Both the position numbers and the translations under genes were made by a program. DNA of 64,000 nucleotides, from the NCBI GenBank assembly GCA_933207985.1, contig OW240921.1:112768314-112832313 (forward strand), read 5' to 3'. The notes under the pieces were generated by a model. It did no database searches and had not been told where the DNA came from. It saw only the letters and a program-made list of their open reading frames with translations. The number at the start of each line of letters is the position of its first letter. The first letter of the stretch is position 1. This DNA is from Pelobates cultripes. Taxonomy: Eukaryota > Chordata > Amphibia > Anura > Pelobatidae. This document shows, in pieces, positions 26,945 through 41,378 of this stretch.

Positions 26945-29900
26945 TATATATGTAAAATGTAATCAATAACAGGTAATAAATATATTCAACCATGACAGAT
27001 GCATTCTGCGCTGAGGTATATTGCCATAGATCTCATAAAAGATTTTAGATTGAATGAAGATTTGACTGTGTCCCTGAGGTTATTCCATAATTGTGGTGCT
27101 CTGTAGGAAAAGGAGGATCGAGACACTTTATTTTTGTATTGCGGTGTGCTAAATATCATGCTAGAACTGGATTGGAGGTTATAGGTGGTGGGAACAGCTG
27201 GGGGAGCATTCTATTAAGGCAGAGTGGGAGCTTCCCAGAAATGCTCTTATGCACAAGGCTGGAAAGATGAGCACAAGGCTGGAAAGATAAACCTAATTGA
27301 TAAAAGGCATCAGGGCTGCAGCGTTAAGAATACAGATAGGTAATTCTAATGCTACAGTGTTCCTTTAAAAGTTACTCCAAGCACCAGGACCACTTCACTG
27401 ATTTGAAGTGGTCATGGTTCCTGGAGTCTGAACACGTAGTGTTTCGTTATGAAATGATTCACATTAACCGCTCTGCTCCCAGAGGTCTAATTTCACTTCC
27501 GGAAAATTAAAAGAGGAAATGAGCCAGTTTTGTGAAAATGTGTGACATTTTCTGAAATAAATGCTGTGTTATATATATATAAAAAAAAAAAAATGTTGCG
27601 TGGTTCTCAAGAATTAAAGGGACACTATAGTCACCAGAACAACTAAAGCTTATTGAATTTGTCCTGGTGAGAAGAATCATTACCTTCATGCTTTTTGCTG
27701 TAAACACTGTCTTTCAGAGAAAATGCAGTGTTTACATTACAGTCTAGTGATAACTTCACTGACCACTCCTCAGATGGCTGTTAGAGATCCTTCCTGGGTC
27801 ATGGCTGCCTAAAATGCATCCAAACATTTAGTGTCTCCTCCCTCTGCATGCAGACACTGAACTTTCCTTATAGAGATTCATTGATTCAATTCATCTCTAT
27901 GAGGAGGTGCTGATTGGCCAGGGCTGTATTTGAATTGTGCTGGCTCTGCTTCTTTGTCAGTCTCAGCCAATCCTATGGGGAAGCATTGTGATTGGATCAT
28001 GCTTCCACTTCTGATGATGTCAGCAGGCAGGTCTAAAGGAAACAGTGACAAAACAAGCAACTGCAGGTTTGAATACAAGTAAGATGTTACTATATTAAGG
28101 GAGGCATGAGGGGACCAGGGTGGCTAGATGGTGGTAATAACCATATAGGGTCAGGAATACATGTTTGTGTTCCTGACCCTATGGTGCTCCTTTAATAATG
28201 CATTTATTTTTTCATCTACTTTTCAAAATTAATCGATTAGTTTTATATTTTCAATTATTTTCTTTATCATCGCATTTTTATTTCTCTCTTTTTTTCTTCC
28301 TATATTTCCAAATTTTAAATCATGTTCCTTTTAAAAATTGCATTTTTTACAAATTTTTCCTTTATGTGTATTTAGTTTTGTAACCTCAGCTGCTACCGAA
28401 CTCACCAAAAACAATATTAAAGCCATCAAACACCAGTTAATAAAACTCTTCCATTTCTGTTTCAGGAACAGTATATCAAAGGCAATGGGTATCCTGAAAA
28501 ATATGACATTTGGTCAATTAATTGTTTTAAATCAAACTGAAATACATTTCACTTGTCATTTCTAAAACCTTAAAAAACAAGGATATTATGATCACCACTT
28601 TTTCAAAAGTCCTTACCAGAGATTGCATTTGGATCAATATTGCTTACAAAATTAAATACATATTGAAACACACATCTGGACATTTAAAAGAACGCTACAC
28701 TGTAAATGTGATTTTTAAAAAGTTGTTTAGTAAATAAACCCATAAAGAAAATATGTATGTACTTAGAAGTGGTGGCTACAATGAAACCCGCAGCTATGGT
28801 AGAACTGCAGTTCAAGTGATACACTGTCAGATTGGATTCCAATCAGCGTAACCACTAATGACTGTTTTATCGCCTGTGTTGCCTTGTGCATACTGGCGTC
28901 ATCCTTTGGTCATATTTCCCCCCTTTTTTTTTTCACTAGGCTGTAGTGTATACAATGGTTTTGAGCACCTAAAAGCAGGGGGTACACCAACAGCTGGCTG
29001 GCTAACTTCTAGAACTGCCCCAGCATCACTAAACAGTTTGCAAGGGGACAGACAAAGACGCCCGTGAAAATGACAGCAGCCATCTACACCCCAGGGAAAG
29101 GATCCTCACTGATCCCCAGGGAAATTATTCACTCTAGCTCTCCCAAATGTAGGGAAGCTGGGGGAATTGAAATAAAAATACTAAAATTATGAGAGAGAGA
29201 GAGAGAGAGAGAGAGACTCTCTCTCTCAAATCAGTAAGAAACACTGTCAGTTTCCTCTGTGTGTAAATATGTGTGTGTCAGTTTCCTCTGTGTGTAAATG
29301 TGTGTGTGTCAGTTTCCTCTGTGTGTAAATGTGTGTGTGTCAGTGTCCTCTGTGTGTAAATGTGTGTGTGTCAGTTTCCTCTGTGTGTAAGGTCAGTTAG
29401 TAAGCATTCATGCAAGTGGTGTGTGAGACACAACAAAGGTTAGGATGATGTGTGTAATGACTTTTTTTTATGGGAAATCAGATATCAGCAGACAAAACAA
29501 TTTAAGAAAGAAGAAAAAAAAAAAAAAACTTTACAAGAGAAGATGCAAAAACAAATAAATACATTAAAAAAAAAAAACAAAGTTCTTACCCCAAGACACC
29601 ACTAAATGGCCAGCCCCAAATTGCACCAGCAGCCACTCCTAGCACTGCTACAGAGACCTTGTCCATGTACCAGCCAGTCATGGCTATTATCGTAGTATAC
29701 ATACAGAAACTACTGGGGAGGTAAGCTAAGAAAGATCGGAGAGAACATACATTATACAGACACAAACAGCAATGGGACAGTTTCATCACTTGATATTGTA
29801 ACAAAAATAAATGTTGATAAAATCCTAATGAACACAACCTACTGATGGGTTCTGAATATAAATAAGTTCTACAGACGACACTATAATCCTAATATTACAG

Positions 29901-32900
29901 ATAACAGTGTCCTATTGATAGAGCTTAAATATTAAACAACCACTAGAATCCTAATATTACAGATAACAGTGTCCTATTGATAGAGCTTAACTATTAAACA
30001 ACCACAATAACGTCAGAAAATGTAATGGTTTTAAACCAAAAGTGCCTTCTAAATCCATTTATAGCAAAGGCGATGTTTCTAAATACCTTCACTGAGTGGT
30101 AATGGCTTTGTTAAACCTTACTGCCAAACGCACTGTACAGTAGGAGAATCATTCCCATTACAATGAGCTTTATATTTTAGGGTGCCTAGCGTGCCCCTTT
30201 AACAAGTCCACAGGCAAAAATATGAACGGATATAAAAAAACAAGTATGGGAAATGTAAAGTAAAAGCCACATTGCTGATCAGCCAAAGGACTGGTGAACT
30301 GTGTGTTTGTTAATGTAAAAGCTGTAATTGCACTTGAGTCTATCAATGGTTTTAATGTTGGATTAATTTTGGGCTGGCACTCCCTGACTTGTGCAAATAT
30401 CACCATGCGACTGTCCTACAGAGGATACTAGAATGGAATACCCATCCTACACACAAACAGTGGGTTGAACGCGACAAAGGTCACTTACACCCATCCCTTT
30501 TCCTGACTGTGTGGAGCTCAAGGAAGCCCACAGAAGCGACTTTGGATCCCACCTCTACAGTGGCTCACACGCTGAAAATTTGGAATAGCATTGGGCTCCT
30601 CATCTGTCTCCAAACCAAGCCCGCTAATCCATATACAACACAATCCCCAGATAGGGGGTGGATTACCACCAGTGTCATGGGGCCTTCTCGGCGGGGGTAT
30701 CTCTCTCCCTATTTGTAAGATATTACACAACACGAGCATGAAACCGCGACAGGAGCTGACGGAGGGTGGCCCACCATCGAGTCTGCAAATATTCCGATAC
30801 ACACAAATTCAATATTTCTACCAGACACTCCCGAACAGGGATGCCATACACCCCAAACTGACATGGTTCGAAGACCTCTGCGACAACAAAACCACCATGG
30901 ACCACCAATGCAGTATCTCTCCTGTACCAACACTTTCTTGTGGGACATCTAGAGAATAAAGATACTTTCCTTCATCACTGGGAACGTATTCTTGATAAGA
31001 CGTTCACTGCAGCTCAATGGGAAAAGATACTGATTCTTTACCACAAATGCTCCTCGAGTTCTAATTACCAGAAAACCAGCTTTACATTTTTGGCATTATG
31101 GTACAGAACACCCGATAGCCTCCATAGAATCTTCCCAGATGTGCCTAATGTGTGCTGGAGATGTGGAGGGGGTCCAGGGATCATAACACATATATGGTGG
31201 GAATGCTCACGAATTGTGCCATTCTGGTAAAGGGTGTAACGGAAAACAGGGGAGATCCTCTGTGACACGGGATGTTTTGGCATGGAAACGGCCCTCCTGC
31301 ACTCCACACCGACCACCATTGGGGCTTACAGAAAGTCTGTCCTCCGACACATTCTAAATGCCGCCAAGGCCATGATACCACTATATTGGAAGCAAGACAT
31401 GATCCCCACAGCGGGACACTTGGTAGAAAGAGTGGAGGAGATATACATGGCGGAGTCGGTGCAGGCATCGCTACTGGGAACTGAGGAAAGGCATGTGGAG
31501 AGGTGGCGGCTGTGGCTGGTGTACGTGGCAGAGCAGGAAGTGGGGGTGAGGGACGCAGCCATAGGGGAGGGATTTGGAAAATCCTGCCCTGTTAGCAGCC
31601 CACCTCCGATGCGAGACACCCGTGATATACAACCATAATTGGGAACACTCCCAATGATGGGAAGACACGCAAACTCTCGGCAGGTGGGCTAGCTCTTGAC
31701 CCCCCTCTCTCTACTCTCTTATACACCTTCCTTATTATCGTATTATTTTCTCTGTTCTGACCTGCGTGTCGACTCTAAATATTGCAATTTTCTACATGTT
31801 ACTTAGTGTTGTTTATCCTGCTCAATGAACAGCTGTGTTTGAGGTTCACGTTTGGGGTCAGGGAGGCTGAACTGGAGGGAAAAGGGGAAAAAAGAAGGAA
31901 AGATTTCCAACTCAGCTAAGATTTTAATTTGGCTGCTATGGTCTGGGAATTGAGGTCCACTTTGAATGCCCCTAAGTGAACAATCCTGTAAGTTCTACCA
32001 AGAAGCCACAAATGATCTAAATGTCTGTCCTCAATATACAAAATGAATGTCACATTCAATGGGAATGTCTGGCAAGTGCTATTCCAATTTTTCTCATAAA
32101 TATTTGTTTATTGGGGAAACAAAAATATAAAGACTAAACAAAATAAGTCATAGAACATGCAGGCTCCAAAAATAAGGGAATTATATTGCACAGACATAAC
32201 GTGAAACTTACAGGTCACATTCTTATAAAGATATACAACAATAGCCCTCATAACGATACTAGCAACAGTATGGTGCTTCTGCAACATATATACCTCTCTA
32301 CCCTTCTTCTATCTTGCTTTTCCCCTCTTACCTATAATACCATCTTCCGAGGTACCATATACCTCCTCCTTCCATGAAACATTTAAAGTGTTATTTCCAT
32401 TCACTACTGCTCAGCTATGTGACAATGTCTGAATTATACTGCATCTTACTTGCGGAGCCCTGCGTGGCTGCGTTGCAATTATCTAGTGATGAGACCTGCG
32501 TGGCTGTGTTGCAATTATCTAGTGCTGAGACCTGCGTGGCTGCGTTGCAATTATCTAGTGCTGAGACCTGCGTGGCTGTGTTGCAATTATCTAGTGCTGA
32601 GACCTGCGTGGCTGCGTTGCAATTATCTAGTGCTGAGACCTGCGTGGCTGAGTTGCAATTATCTAGTGCTGAGACCTGCGTGGCTGCGTTGCAATTATCT
32701 AGTGCTGAGACCTGCGTGGCTGCGTTGCAATTATCTAGTGCTGAGACCTGCGTGGCTGCGTTGCAATTATCTAGTGCTGAGACCTGCGTGGCTGCGTTGC
32801 AATTATCTAGTGCTGAGACCTGCGTGGCTGTGTTGCAATTATCTAGTGCTGAGACCTGCGTGGCTGTGTTGCAATTATCTAGTGCTGAGACCTGCGTGGC

Positions 32901-35900
32901 TGTGTTGCAATTATCTAGTGCTGAGACCTGCGTGGCTGTGTTGCAATTATCTAGTGCTGAGACCTGCGTGGCTGCGTTGCAATTATCTAGTGCTGAGACC
33001 TGCGTGGCTGCGTTGCAATTATCTAGTGCTGAGACCTGCGTGGCTGAGTTGCAATTATCTAGTGCTGAGACCTGCGTGGCTGCGTTGCAATTATCTAGTG
33101 CTGAGACCTGCGTGGCTGTGTTGCAATTATCTAGTGCTGAGACCTGCGTGGCTGTGTTGCAATTATCTAGTGCTGAGACCTACGTGGCTGTGTTGCAATT
33201 ATCTAGTGCTGAGACCTGCGTGGCTGCGTTGCAATTATCTAGTGCTGAGACCTGCGCGTCTTATTCATATTACAAAACATGTTGACATGAGTCTTATTTG
33301 CATTTGTGGCCCAATAAAGCTTTGAATTACGAAATAATTAATATAAGTAGATCTGTGTACTTTTCCTTCTAGTTACCCTTAACAATATGACTCAAGGCAC
33401 TCCTGCTTAGTGATGATAACTATATCTCAAGCTGCCACCCAACTATGTTCATAACTGGGATCCACGTTCTACTAAGCTTGATACAAACTGCTTCTTTTGT
33501 CACTAACCAACGTATAATGGTTACTACTAGCTACCCGGGACAGTGATTATGAATGAATGATCGTACAATATAGATATCTTCATTAACACATTATTTTGCT
33601 AATGATCCACGGTTCTCTTTTCACATACACATATTAGACTTACTAACATGGGGGCGGGGCCGGACCGCCATGCTGAGAGGTTGCATACAAGACCAGCTCC
33701 TGCAGACTAACAACATTAATACCTACAAAAAGCAAATAATATACCTATCTGCAGTTAAAGGACCACTCTAGGCACCCAGACCACTTCAGCTTAATGAAGT
33801 GGTCTGGGTGCCAGGTCCTTCTAGGGTTAACCCATTTTTTTATAAACATCGCAGTTTCAGAGAAACTGCTATGTTTATAAATAGGTTAAGCCTTCCCCCT
33901 ATTTCCTCTAGTGGCTGTCTCATTGACAGCCACTAGAGGCGCTTGCGTGCTTCTCACTGTGATTTTCACAGTGAGAGCACGCAAGCGTCCATAGGAAAGC
34001 ATTGTAAATGCTTTCCTATGCGACGGGCTGAATGCGCGCGCAGCTCTTGCTGCGCGTGCGCATTCAGCCCAGGAGGAGGATCGGAGGAGGAGAGGAGGCA
34101 GGGAGCTCTCCGCCCAGCGCTGGAAAAAGGTAAGTTTTAACCACTTTCCTCTCCCCAGAGCCGGGCGGGAGGGGGACCTGAGGGTGGGGGCACCCTCAGG
34201 GCACTATAGTGCCAGGAAAACGAGTATGTTTTCCTGGCACTATAGTGGTCCTTTAAGCAGCAGCGGTCCTGCGGGCAAAGAGGTGCTGGAGCTGAGGCCA
34301 CTCAGATTACAAGCGTTTTGACCCCTGAGAAGGCACATCAGCACAGCTACATCTGAGGCCTACCCGAGCGGTGAGTGGGGTGGACGGCCGCCACCTCGCT
34401 ATCCTGCCCTGCGGTCTCCCTTCGGAGCTCCGACGCCACGCGGTAAGGGCCCCGTATCCCCCCCCCTTTGGACCGGTGGGGGTCATCCCGGTCCCAGGAG
34501 ACTGTCTCCGCGACCTGTAATGCCAGGGTCTGAGAGGGCTCCCCACAACCAAACTGGCGGAAGCAGCAGGCAAACCTGAAATGGCGGCGCAAGCTGGGAG
34601 CACCGGGTCTCAGCAGATCTGATTCCTCGAGGCTGTCCAGACGGTTAAAAAGCAGAGGGGCCCCTCACTACAGCGAAGTCACTGACCCACAGACGGGGAT
34701 TCCCGGCTCCTGCGGCAAAGTGCAGTCGGGACCTGCCACCCGGTCCATCCGTATGCAACGCTGCAAACCTACACGACACCCCCGCATTTCAGCTGAACCC
34801 AGCAGAGGATCGGGCAGACAAAAGGGATCAAACACAGTGCACCCACCCCTCTTACCACTAGTCACGCTGGACTCACTCCTACCATGCCACAGACTCTGCA
34901 GATCGGGGGTTCGATGAGCATGAACTGCCAGGGAGACTCTCTCAAGGTCTGGGCTGCAGTCAGAGGGGATGGCTCCTGTCACTTTTGCCATCTATGCAAC
35001 CTGATGCTCTCTTTTTATAACTTACACCGTTAAAACCACTTGCATAGCTTAAGCCTTGTCTACCATTTATTTTTATATTAATTTAGCCCTGCATTGAGTC
35101 ATAGATACAAATCCAGCAAAGCAATTGTTTTAGCATATCTTGAAGCTTGATGTTTAACCTACTCTAACTACACTAATATAGCTAATCTAGCATTGTTAAG
35201 CACTAATAGTTTTATTTACTTTTACCCTGACAATATACCAGTCTAGTCAAGCTTGCTATAAAAATATAAAAGATGTGCGAATTTCCATGCCACTGCCTAA
35301 CTTTTGTAAATTCTGCAATACGCTGTTGTGGCGTCTGTCGATACCCTGTAACCACCTGCACAACAAAAATAAAGAATTATAAAAAAAAAAAGACTTACTA
35401 ACATCACATATTTTATGCACAGGTGACAATGATAAAACAAGAATTGACTGATTTGGCACATGCAAGCTTAGTGCTGATTAGTACACGTGTATTCATGGAA
35501 AATAAAACTATGTGAATATAAGGAAATCTGTGCAAAATAAAACACAAGGACACTATGTCCATTGGTAAAGTACGATAAATGTAGCTTCTGGTAAGTGAAA
35601 AAAACAAACAAAAACAAAATAAGGAAGAGTATGTGAGCAGAATATTGGCATACATGCAATTAGAGACGGCTGGGCGCTCAGTAATTGTGAGAACTTACTG
35701 ACTGTTTTTTGTTTTTTGAAATAAATGAATGTCCAAACTGTCTGCAAACCTGCACTATCCTGATCTGTAATGACAGTGAACCTGTACAACCGTGTTCAGC
35801 TCAATCAAGCCTCTGCCGCGCAAGTTTACTCAAGCAAACCTGGAAGAATTATCACCTAACACAGAGCTTGATAAACCGTGCGTTTTTCAGACTAAAACAA

Positions 35901-38900
35901 GGGGTGTCTCCCCGGCCCTGGCGGCCCATATGACGGCTCCAAATAACTTTTTGCCAGTTGTCTGTGTTGGAAACAATACAATCAGGTGGCTGCCATGACA
36001 CCTGCTATGAGCACTGTCTGATTCCACCACGATGACAATGTGAAAGGGGGAAGCAGGTCTCAATTCCTGAGTAGGAGCCTGAGAAACAGTATTATGGAAG
36101 CGACCGGCTATTCAACATACATGAAACATATGGCATTCAACAGCACATGTCCAAGGAGATCCATGGAGGAGCTCACAACCTCTCCGGTCCTTCATAGACC
36201 TCCCTGGTTTTATCTATTATGACAGGGACACAGCTCTTGAGGGCTTCTTCTGCCAGGAACTGAAACAGATAACGAAGGTGGCTACGAGGAGGAGCTCCAG
36301 GTATGCAGGGGCAGGTGGATTCGTCTTTGCAAAAAATATATATATGCAGAGACGTATATATGTTGACAACTATTTGTATTAAGTTTACTGCTCTTGCATA
36401 AAACTAATTCCAAAAGATTGTTGGTATATCGTTGCTGCTCAGTGTTTCTGGTCGGGATGCAAATGCAGTCATTACGGTACCAGCACTCACACAGTCATGA
36501 CCAACAAGGATCACCAGTTGGAATTCACCAGATAATACAGGCGAGCTATATACGGTTTCTCTTCCTAGATTATTAAGAGAACACTTTGAAATGGAAGCAT
36601 TCGCCAAAGGCATTAATAGTAAATATACCCCATGTTTACCTCACCCATCCATACCTGCTGCTGAACAAAACATTCCAGTGCTGAGGACAAGGAAAGCCAA
36701 CATCAGCCGGCCAACATGGAGTCCAAATTTTTTGCACACAGCCCTGAAACAAAATTTTTTATTTTTTTTAAATAGCAAGTCATAATACAATACAAAAAAA
36801 AACAAAAAAAAAAAACTTATATTTGAATTGCAGTTGAATAAATCTAGGTATTCACATCATGGTTCAAAGTTCACAAAGGGGACAGAAAAGGCCATGGGAG
36901 AACCATCTCCTACAAGTATAAACACAGTTTTTAAAGGGTTACTGCTAATACCATAGGCAATTTGTAACACTGCAATAGTTATGGAGCAAAGAGCACTCTG
37001 CACAAACTATGCTTGCTGTGAGTGTCTTATTAAATCACAATACAAGAAAATTCCCAGCAGCAACCTATGGCTCTTGCTCACAATAAGCTTGCTACCAGTT
37101 TCCAGAACAGCTCCAATCATCCTACACATATGAGGCTACAAAGTGGTTGGACCACTTCCTATTCAGGGAGGACTCTGTCTGAAGCTACAGAGAGCCCCTC
37201 TCAGTTGTGCAGCTTCCTTATGTATAAAAATATGGTTTTATTAACTTTTTTTTTTTTTTAAAGAATTCGCATAGTTTTAATGCGATATAATGATTTTAAA
37301 AATGGGTCAATTCATGCTATGGTTTCTATTAAACATTTACCAAAGCAAATTTCATAACAACCTCCCATTAGAAAATAGGTACTTCGTAGCACGCCTATGG
37401 CAAATCTGATTTTTGCCTCAGAAAGCAGAAAATATACCTTTAACCTTTTATTTTGCCTCTTCCCCTCAAATCATATCTAAATCGTATAGAACAATTCCCG
37501 AACTAGACTCAAAGTGTAAAACAACAGTTATTCTAATAACTCCAGCATATTGCACACAGACTTTGCAAACTACAAGATATTATATGGCGAAATAATAAAC
37601 CAGTATCGTTGCTTCTTGAGACATTTATTCCATTTGAACTTTATTAAAAGTTTTATAACAATTACTCTGTAGTGTTTAATTTCTTTTTTTTTTTTTAGGA
37701 ATGTGAAGCTGCTTGCCAGAGAGAGAGATATATTCTTTAATATCCTGCATAATTATTTTGCAAAGCTGAATTGCTGCGCCAATCTACTTTTAATTGGTCT
37801 ATTTTATCACAGGCCTGTGGGATTCTTTATTACTTTGATAATGTTTAAAACTTGCTGTGCACCCAAAAAGCAGGAGCTCCAAATAGAAGGACTTTGGGGC
37901 ACATTATTACCTCCCCAAAGGATGAATTATATGAATCCATACCAAAAGCATGAAGTCATCAATAAAAGTGGAATGTAGATCTTAAACAAATAAAAAAACA
38001 ATAACGGCTGTTATGGCCATCTTTGGGCAGTCCGGCTACTGTGGACAACATTTCCCATGATGCTAAGATAGTCACCTGACAGGAACCAAGAGTGGAAATG
38101 TTTTATAAGAATAATTTAAATGGGCACTCTGAGTACCATAAACATTGCAGCTGTTTATATATAGGTTACAATATATAATAAAAATTAGTGAAAGCACACA
38201 ATATACAAAATATTACCACAGGTAATCAGTAACAGACATCTGTAATAAAACCATAAAAAAGACCATACTAGGGTAATACAGTACAGTATAAATGAATGTG
38301 ATAACCACTACATACTATATGGTCCCACTCACATGGTGCAGAGCCACTTAAATAGCTGGCTCAGACTTTTGAAGCCTTGAGAATATAGAAGGATGGGGTG
38401 GATACTCCTTAGAGATAATTGCAGTGCAGTTCCCAGCTTTTCTTGGAGTGAAATCCGAACTCATAAACTCCAGGTGTCAATCAGGTACAGGGGTAACAAT
38501 TTATTTAAGCACTATAAAAACATAAGATAAATATAGGATATTACAGTCCACCTCACTTGACCTGTTTCGAAATAAACAAGCCTTTGTCAAGTGTCCGTGT
38601 CCTATCAAGTATTCATCCCGCTTTTTAAACGTAGATTTGGCGCTTTTTCTGATTAAATTTCTCCGACCTTCTATGTCCTCCAGATGACACTTTTAAGAAA
38701 GGCTTGTTTTGCCGAAACGCGTCAAGTGAGGTGGACTGGAATATCCTATATTCAGGAGATTTTATGAACTGCACTGCAATTATCTCTAAGGGAGTATCCA
38801 CCCCATTCTTCTATATTCTCAAGGATTCAAAAGTCTGAGCCAGCTATTTAAGTGGCTCCGCACCATGTGAGTGGGACCATCTAGTCGTTATCATATTAAT

Positions 38901-40569
38901 TTATAATGTACTGTATTACCCTATGGTCTTTTTTATGGTTTTATTACAGGTGTCTGTTACCGATTACTAATATTTTATACATATTGTGTGCGCTCACTAA
39001 TTTTTATTATATATTTTACACATTTCTTTTGTGTGTTTTTGGAGTGAACACGTAGGTGATAGTAGCACCAATTTTAGGACCCTTCGCTAATCCCTACATT
39101 TATTATATACTTATAGAGGTCACAGTTAACAGGTTTATTTGTCAAAACCCAAACATCAAGAGGGGTGTTTTGCTCACTCACTTCACTTAGATCTCATTTT
39201 TGCCAAACAGCTTTAGTGACAACTAACCATGGCTACCGATAAAATGTGACAACTCTTACCAAAAAGTGCCAATAATATGCATCATTGATACAAATCAGGT
39301 AGACATTGATATTCACATTACAACAATCTGTGTTAAACCATAAGTTAATATGCATATCCCAGGTACTGTACAAATCCGCAAAATGTAGAAATATATGATT
39401 AGACAATAATATATTCCACCCTGGAATCTGCATTCTACAGTATAGAGGTAAGAAAAGTGTAATATAAGTAATATTGAACCTGAAACATTGCTCCTGTTGT
39501 TGGAGTTTGCACAAATGACACCGGCAATGAATAGGCCGGTGTGCTGGAGGTGCTGGGAAAGGAACTCTGGATCCCCACAGGCTACAGATGAGGATTCATT
39601 TCTTCCTGGCTGCCAACACTGGACTATTTGGTGCTGTGAGTTATGTATGGTTATATGCATTTTAATTTTTGCATTCTTTATTACCGGCTGTATGCAGATT
39701 AACAGTTTAATATTTTTTACGTGTCCCTTTACTGAAGCACTTAATTGTTTTTGTTTCTCATTTACGCAGTGTATAGCCACATTTTTTTTTAAATCTGTGA
39801 TATGCATATCCACAGTGGTAAATCGGAAATGGTAGCAGGGCACTTCAACAGCTATGGAAATACATAAGGTAAATAATACATGGTGGAGAATGTTAATATT
39901 GAACTGGGTACTTATTGGAATAAAAGTTAAAGTGATCCGGGCCTCCAAAAATCATGCAGATGACCTTGTTTCTCTAATTGGCAAAATCGCCAACAAATGT
40001 ATTGACAGGAACACTCCAAACCAACATCTTACTGAATTGCTTTGGAGCTCCCATCTGTCAAACATTATACAAGTACTGATTTCAGGAGAAAATCAGACAG
40101 CTGGGAAGGTGCTCTTCCCGATTGCATTAACCCCAGCAATTATTTTCACAGTGACGCACTGGATTCAGATTCTTGATAAGTGTAGTGAGCTGCAAAAGCA
40201 TAATCTGGAGTAAGAGTGGCAGTACACAGCAACCTTATATATGGTCTTCACTGTAAAGCGGTCAGCAAATCTTAATAAGGTGAAGTAAATGCTAAACATC
40301 TGCTAGCAATCTGATGTGATTAAATGCTATTTAGGATGACAGGTGTACTTTAATATTAGGGACATTTCACTGTAAAAATGTCAACAAATTGTAGGTGAAT
40401 GTGTTGCAGTGTAGATAATATATTAGTTTATAAAAAAAGAAGAAAAAAACTAATACTTTAATAAACATCTGCTCATTTTAGCATTATATCTATCCTGTCC
40501 CCTTAGAGAGTGCTGACATTTAGAATGAACGCACTACAAAAATAAAGAATTATAAAAAAGAAAAAAAAA

Positions 40570-40602
<33 letters not shown>

Positions 40603-41331
40603 TTATATAATTCTTTATTTTTGTAGTGCAGTTAAGTAAGTACATACAGCTTGTCATGCCCCATTAGCAAATGACAAGAGAGTCAGGATACACAGCTTAC
40701 ATGCAATAAGGCAGGGGGTTTAACAGGCACAAGGTATAACAACAGGATTAGAAACATGCTTGTTAAATCTATCTAGATCAAGATTATGGCATCGACAGTC
40801 AAAGTAAGAAAAGCTATCTAGATACTGGATTACATATGAGACTACAAGAGATTAAACTCCTATTTGTGTCTGCTTCATTTTGGAGCTGCAAAACAGGATA
40901 TATCAAGCTTAGCTGACCTGTCTATATGCATGGAGTAGGCATTCAGACATAATCTAAGCATGCTAATTGAAGGCTGACCTACGGTGAAGGAAGACAGAAC
41001 TGTGCTTTAAGGGTAAAGTGAGTACCAGTGAGACCATCACGAAATGAAAAGCATTCTTGGTCACAATGTCAGTAAAGTAGCAATCAGGAGTAGTGAGAGG
41101 ATTAAGGTGTCTAAACTGACAGACTATTATGGTATAACATGCATAAGGTAACATACCACTAAGCATAACAGGCTACGCTTGAGATTGCTAGACTTTCATC
41201 AGGATCAATACATTGCTGTATTGATCCTGATGAAAGTTCTGGACATAGGACTGAAACGTTGATCGTGATTTTAACAATTTAAAATAAAGATTGGATTTTT
41301 TAACTCTGTGAGTGCTACTACCTCTTTGGAG

Positions 41332-41378
<47 letters not shown>

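Noticed and set aside
32374..33285. 303-codon and 291-codon open frames with 12-residue repeats
   Set aside because: They are produced by a 36-bp minisatellite whose period is a multiple of three; no start context, splice sites or family resemblance.
34307..34991. ORFs of 65-107 codons in GC-rich sequence
   Set aside because: They fall in the retroposed insert at 33650-35390 and resemble no domain; high GC lengthens chance frames.
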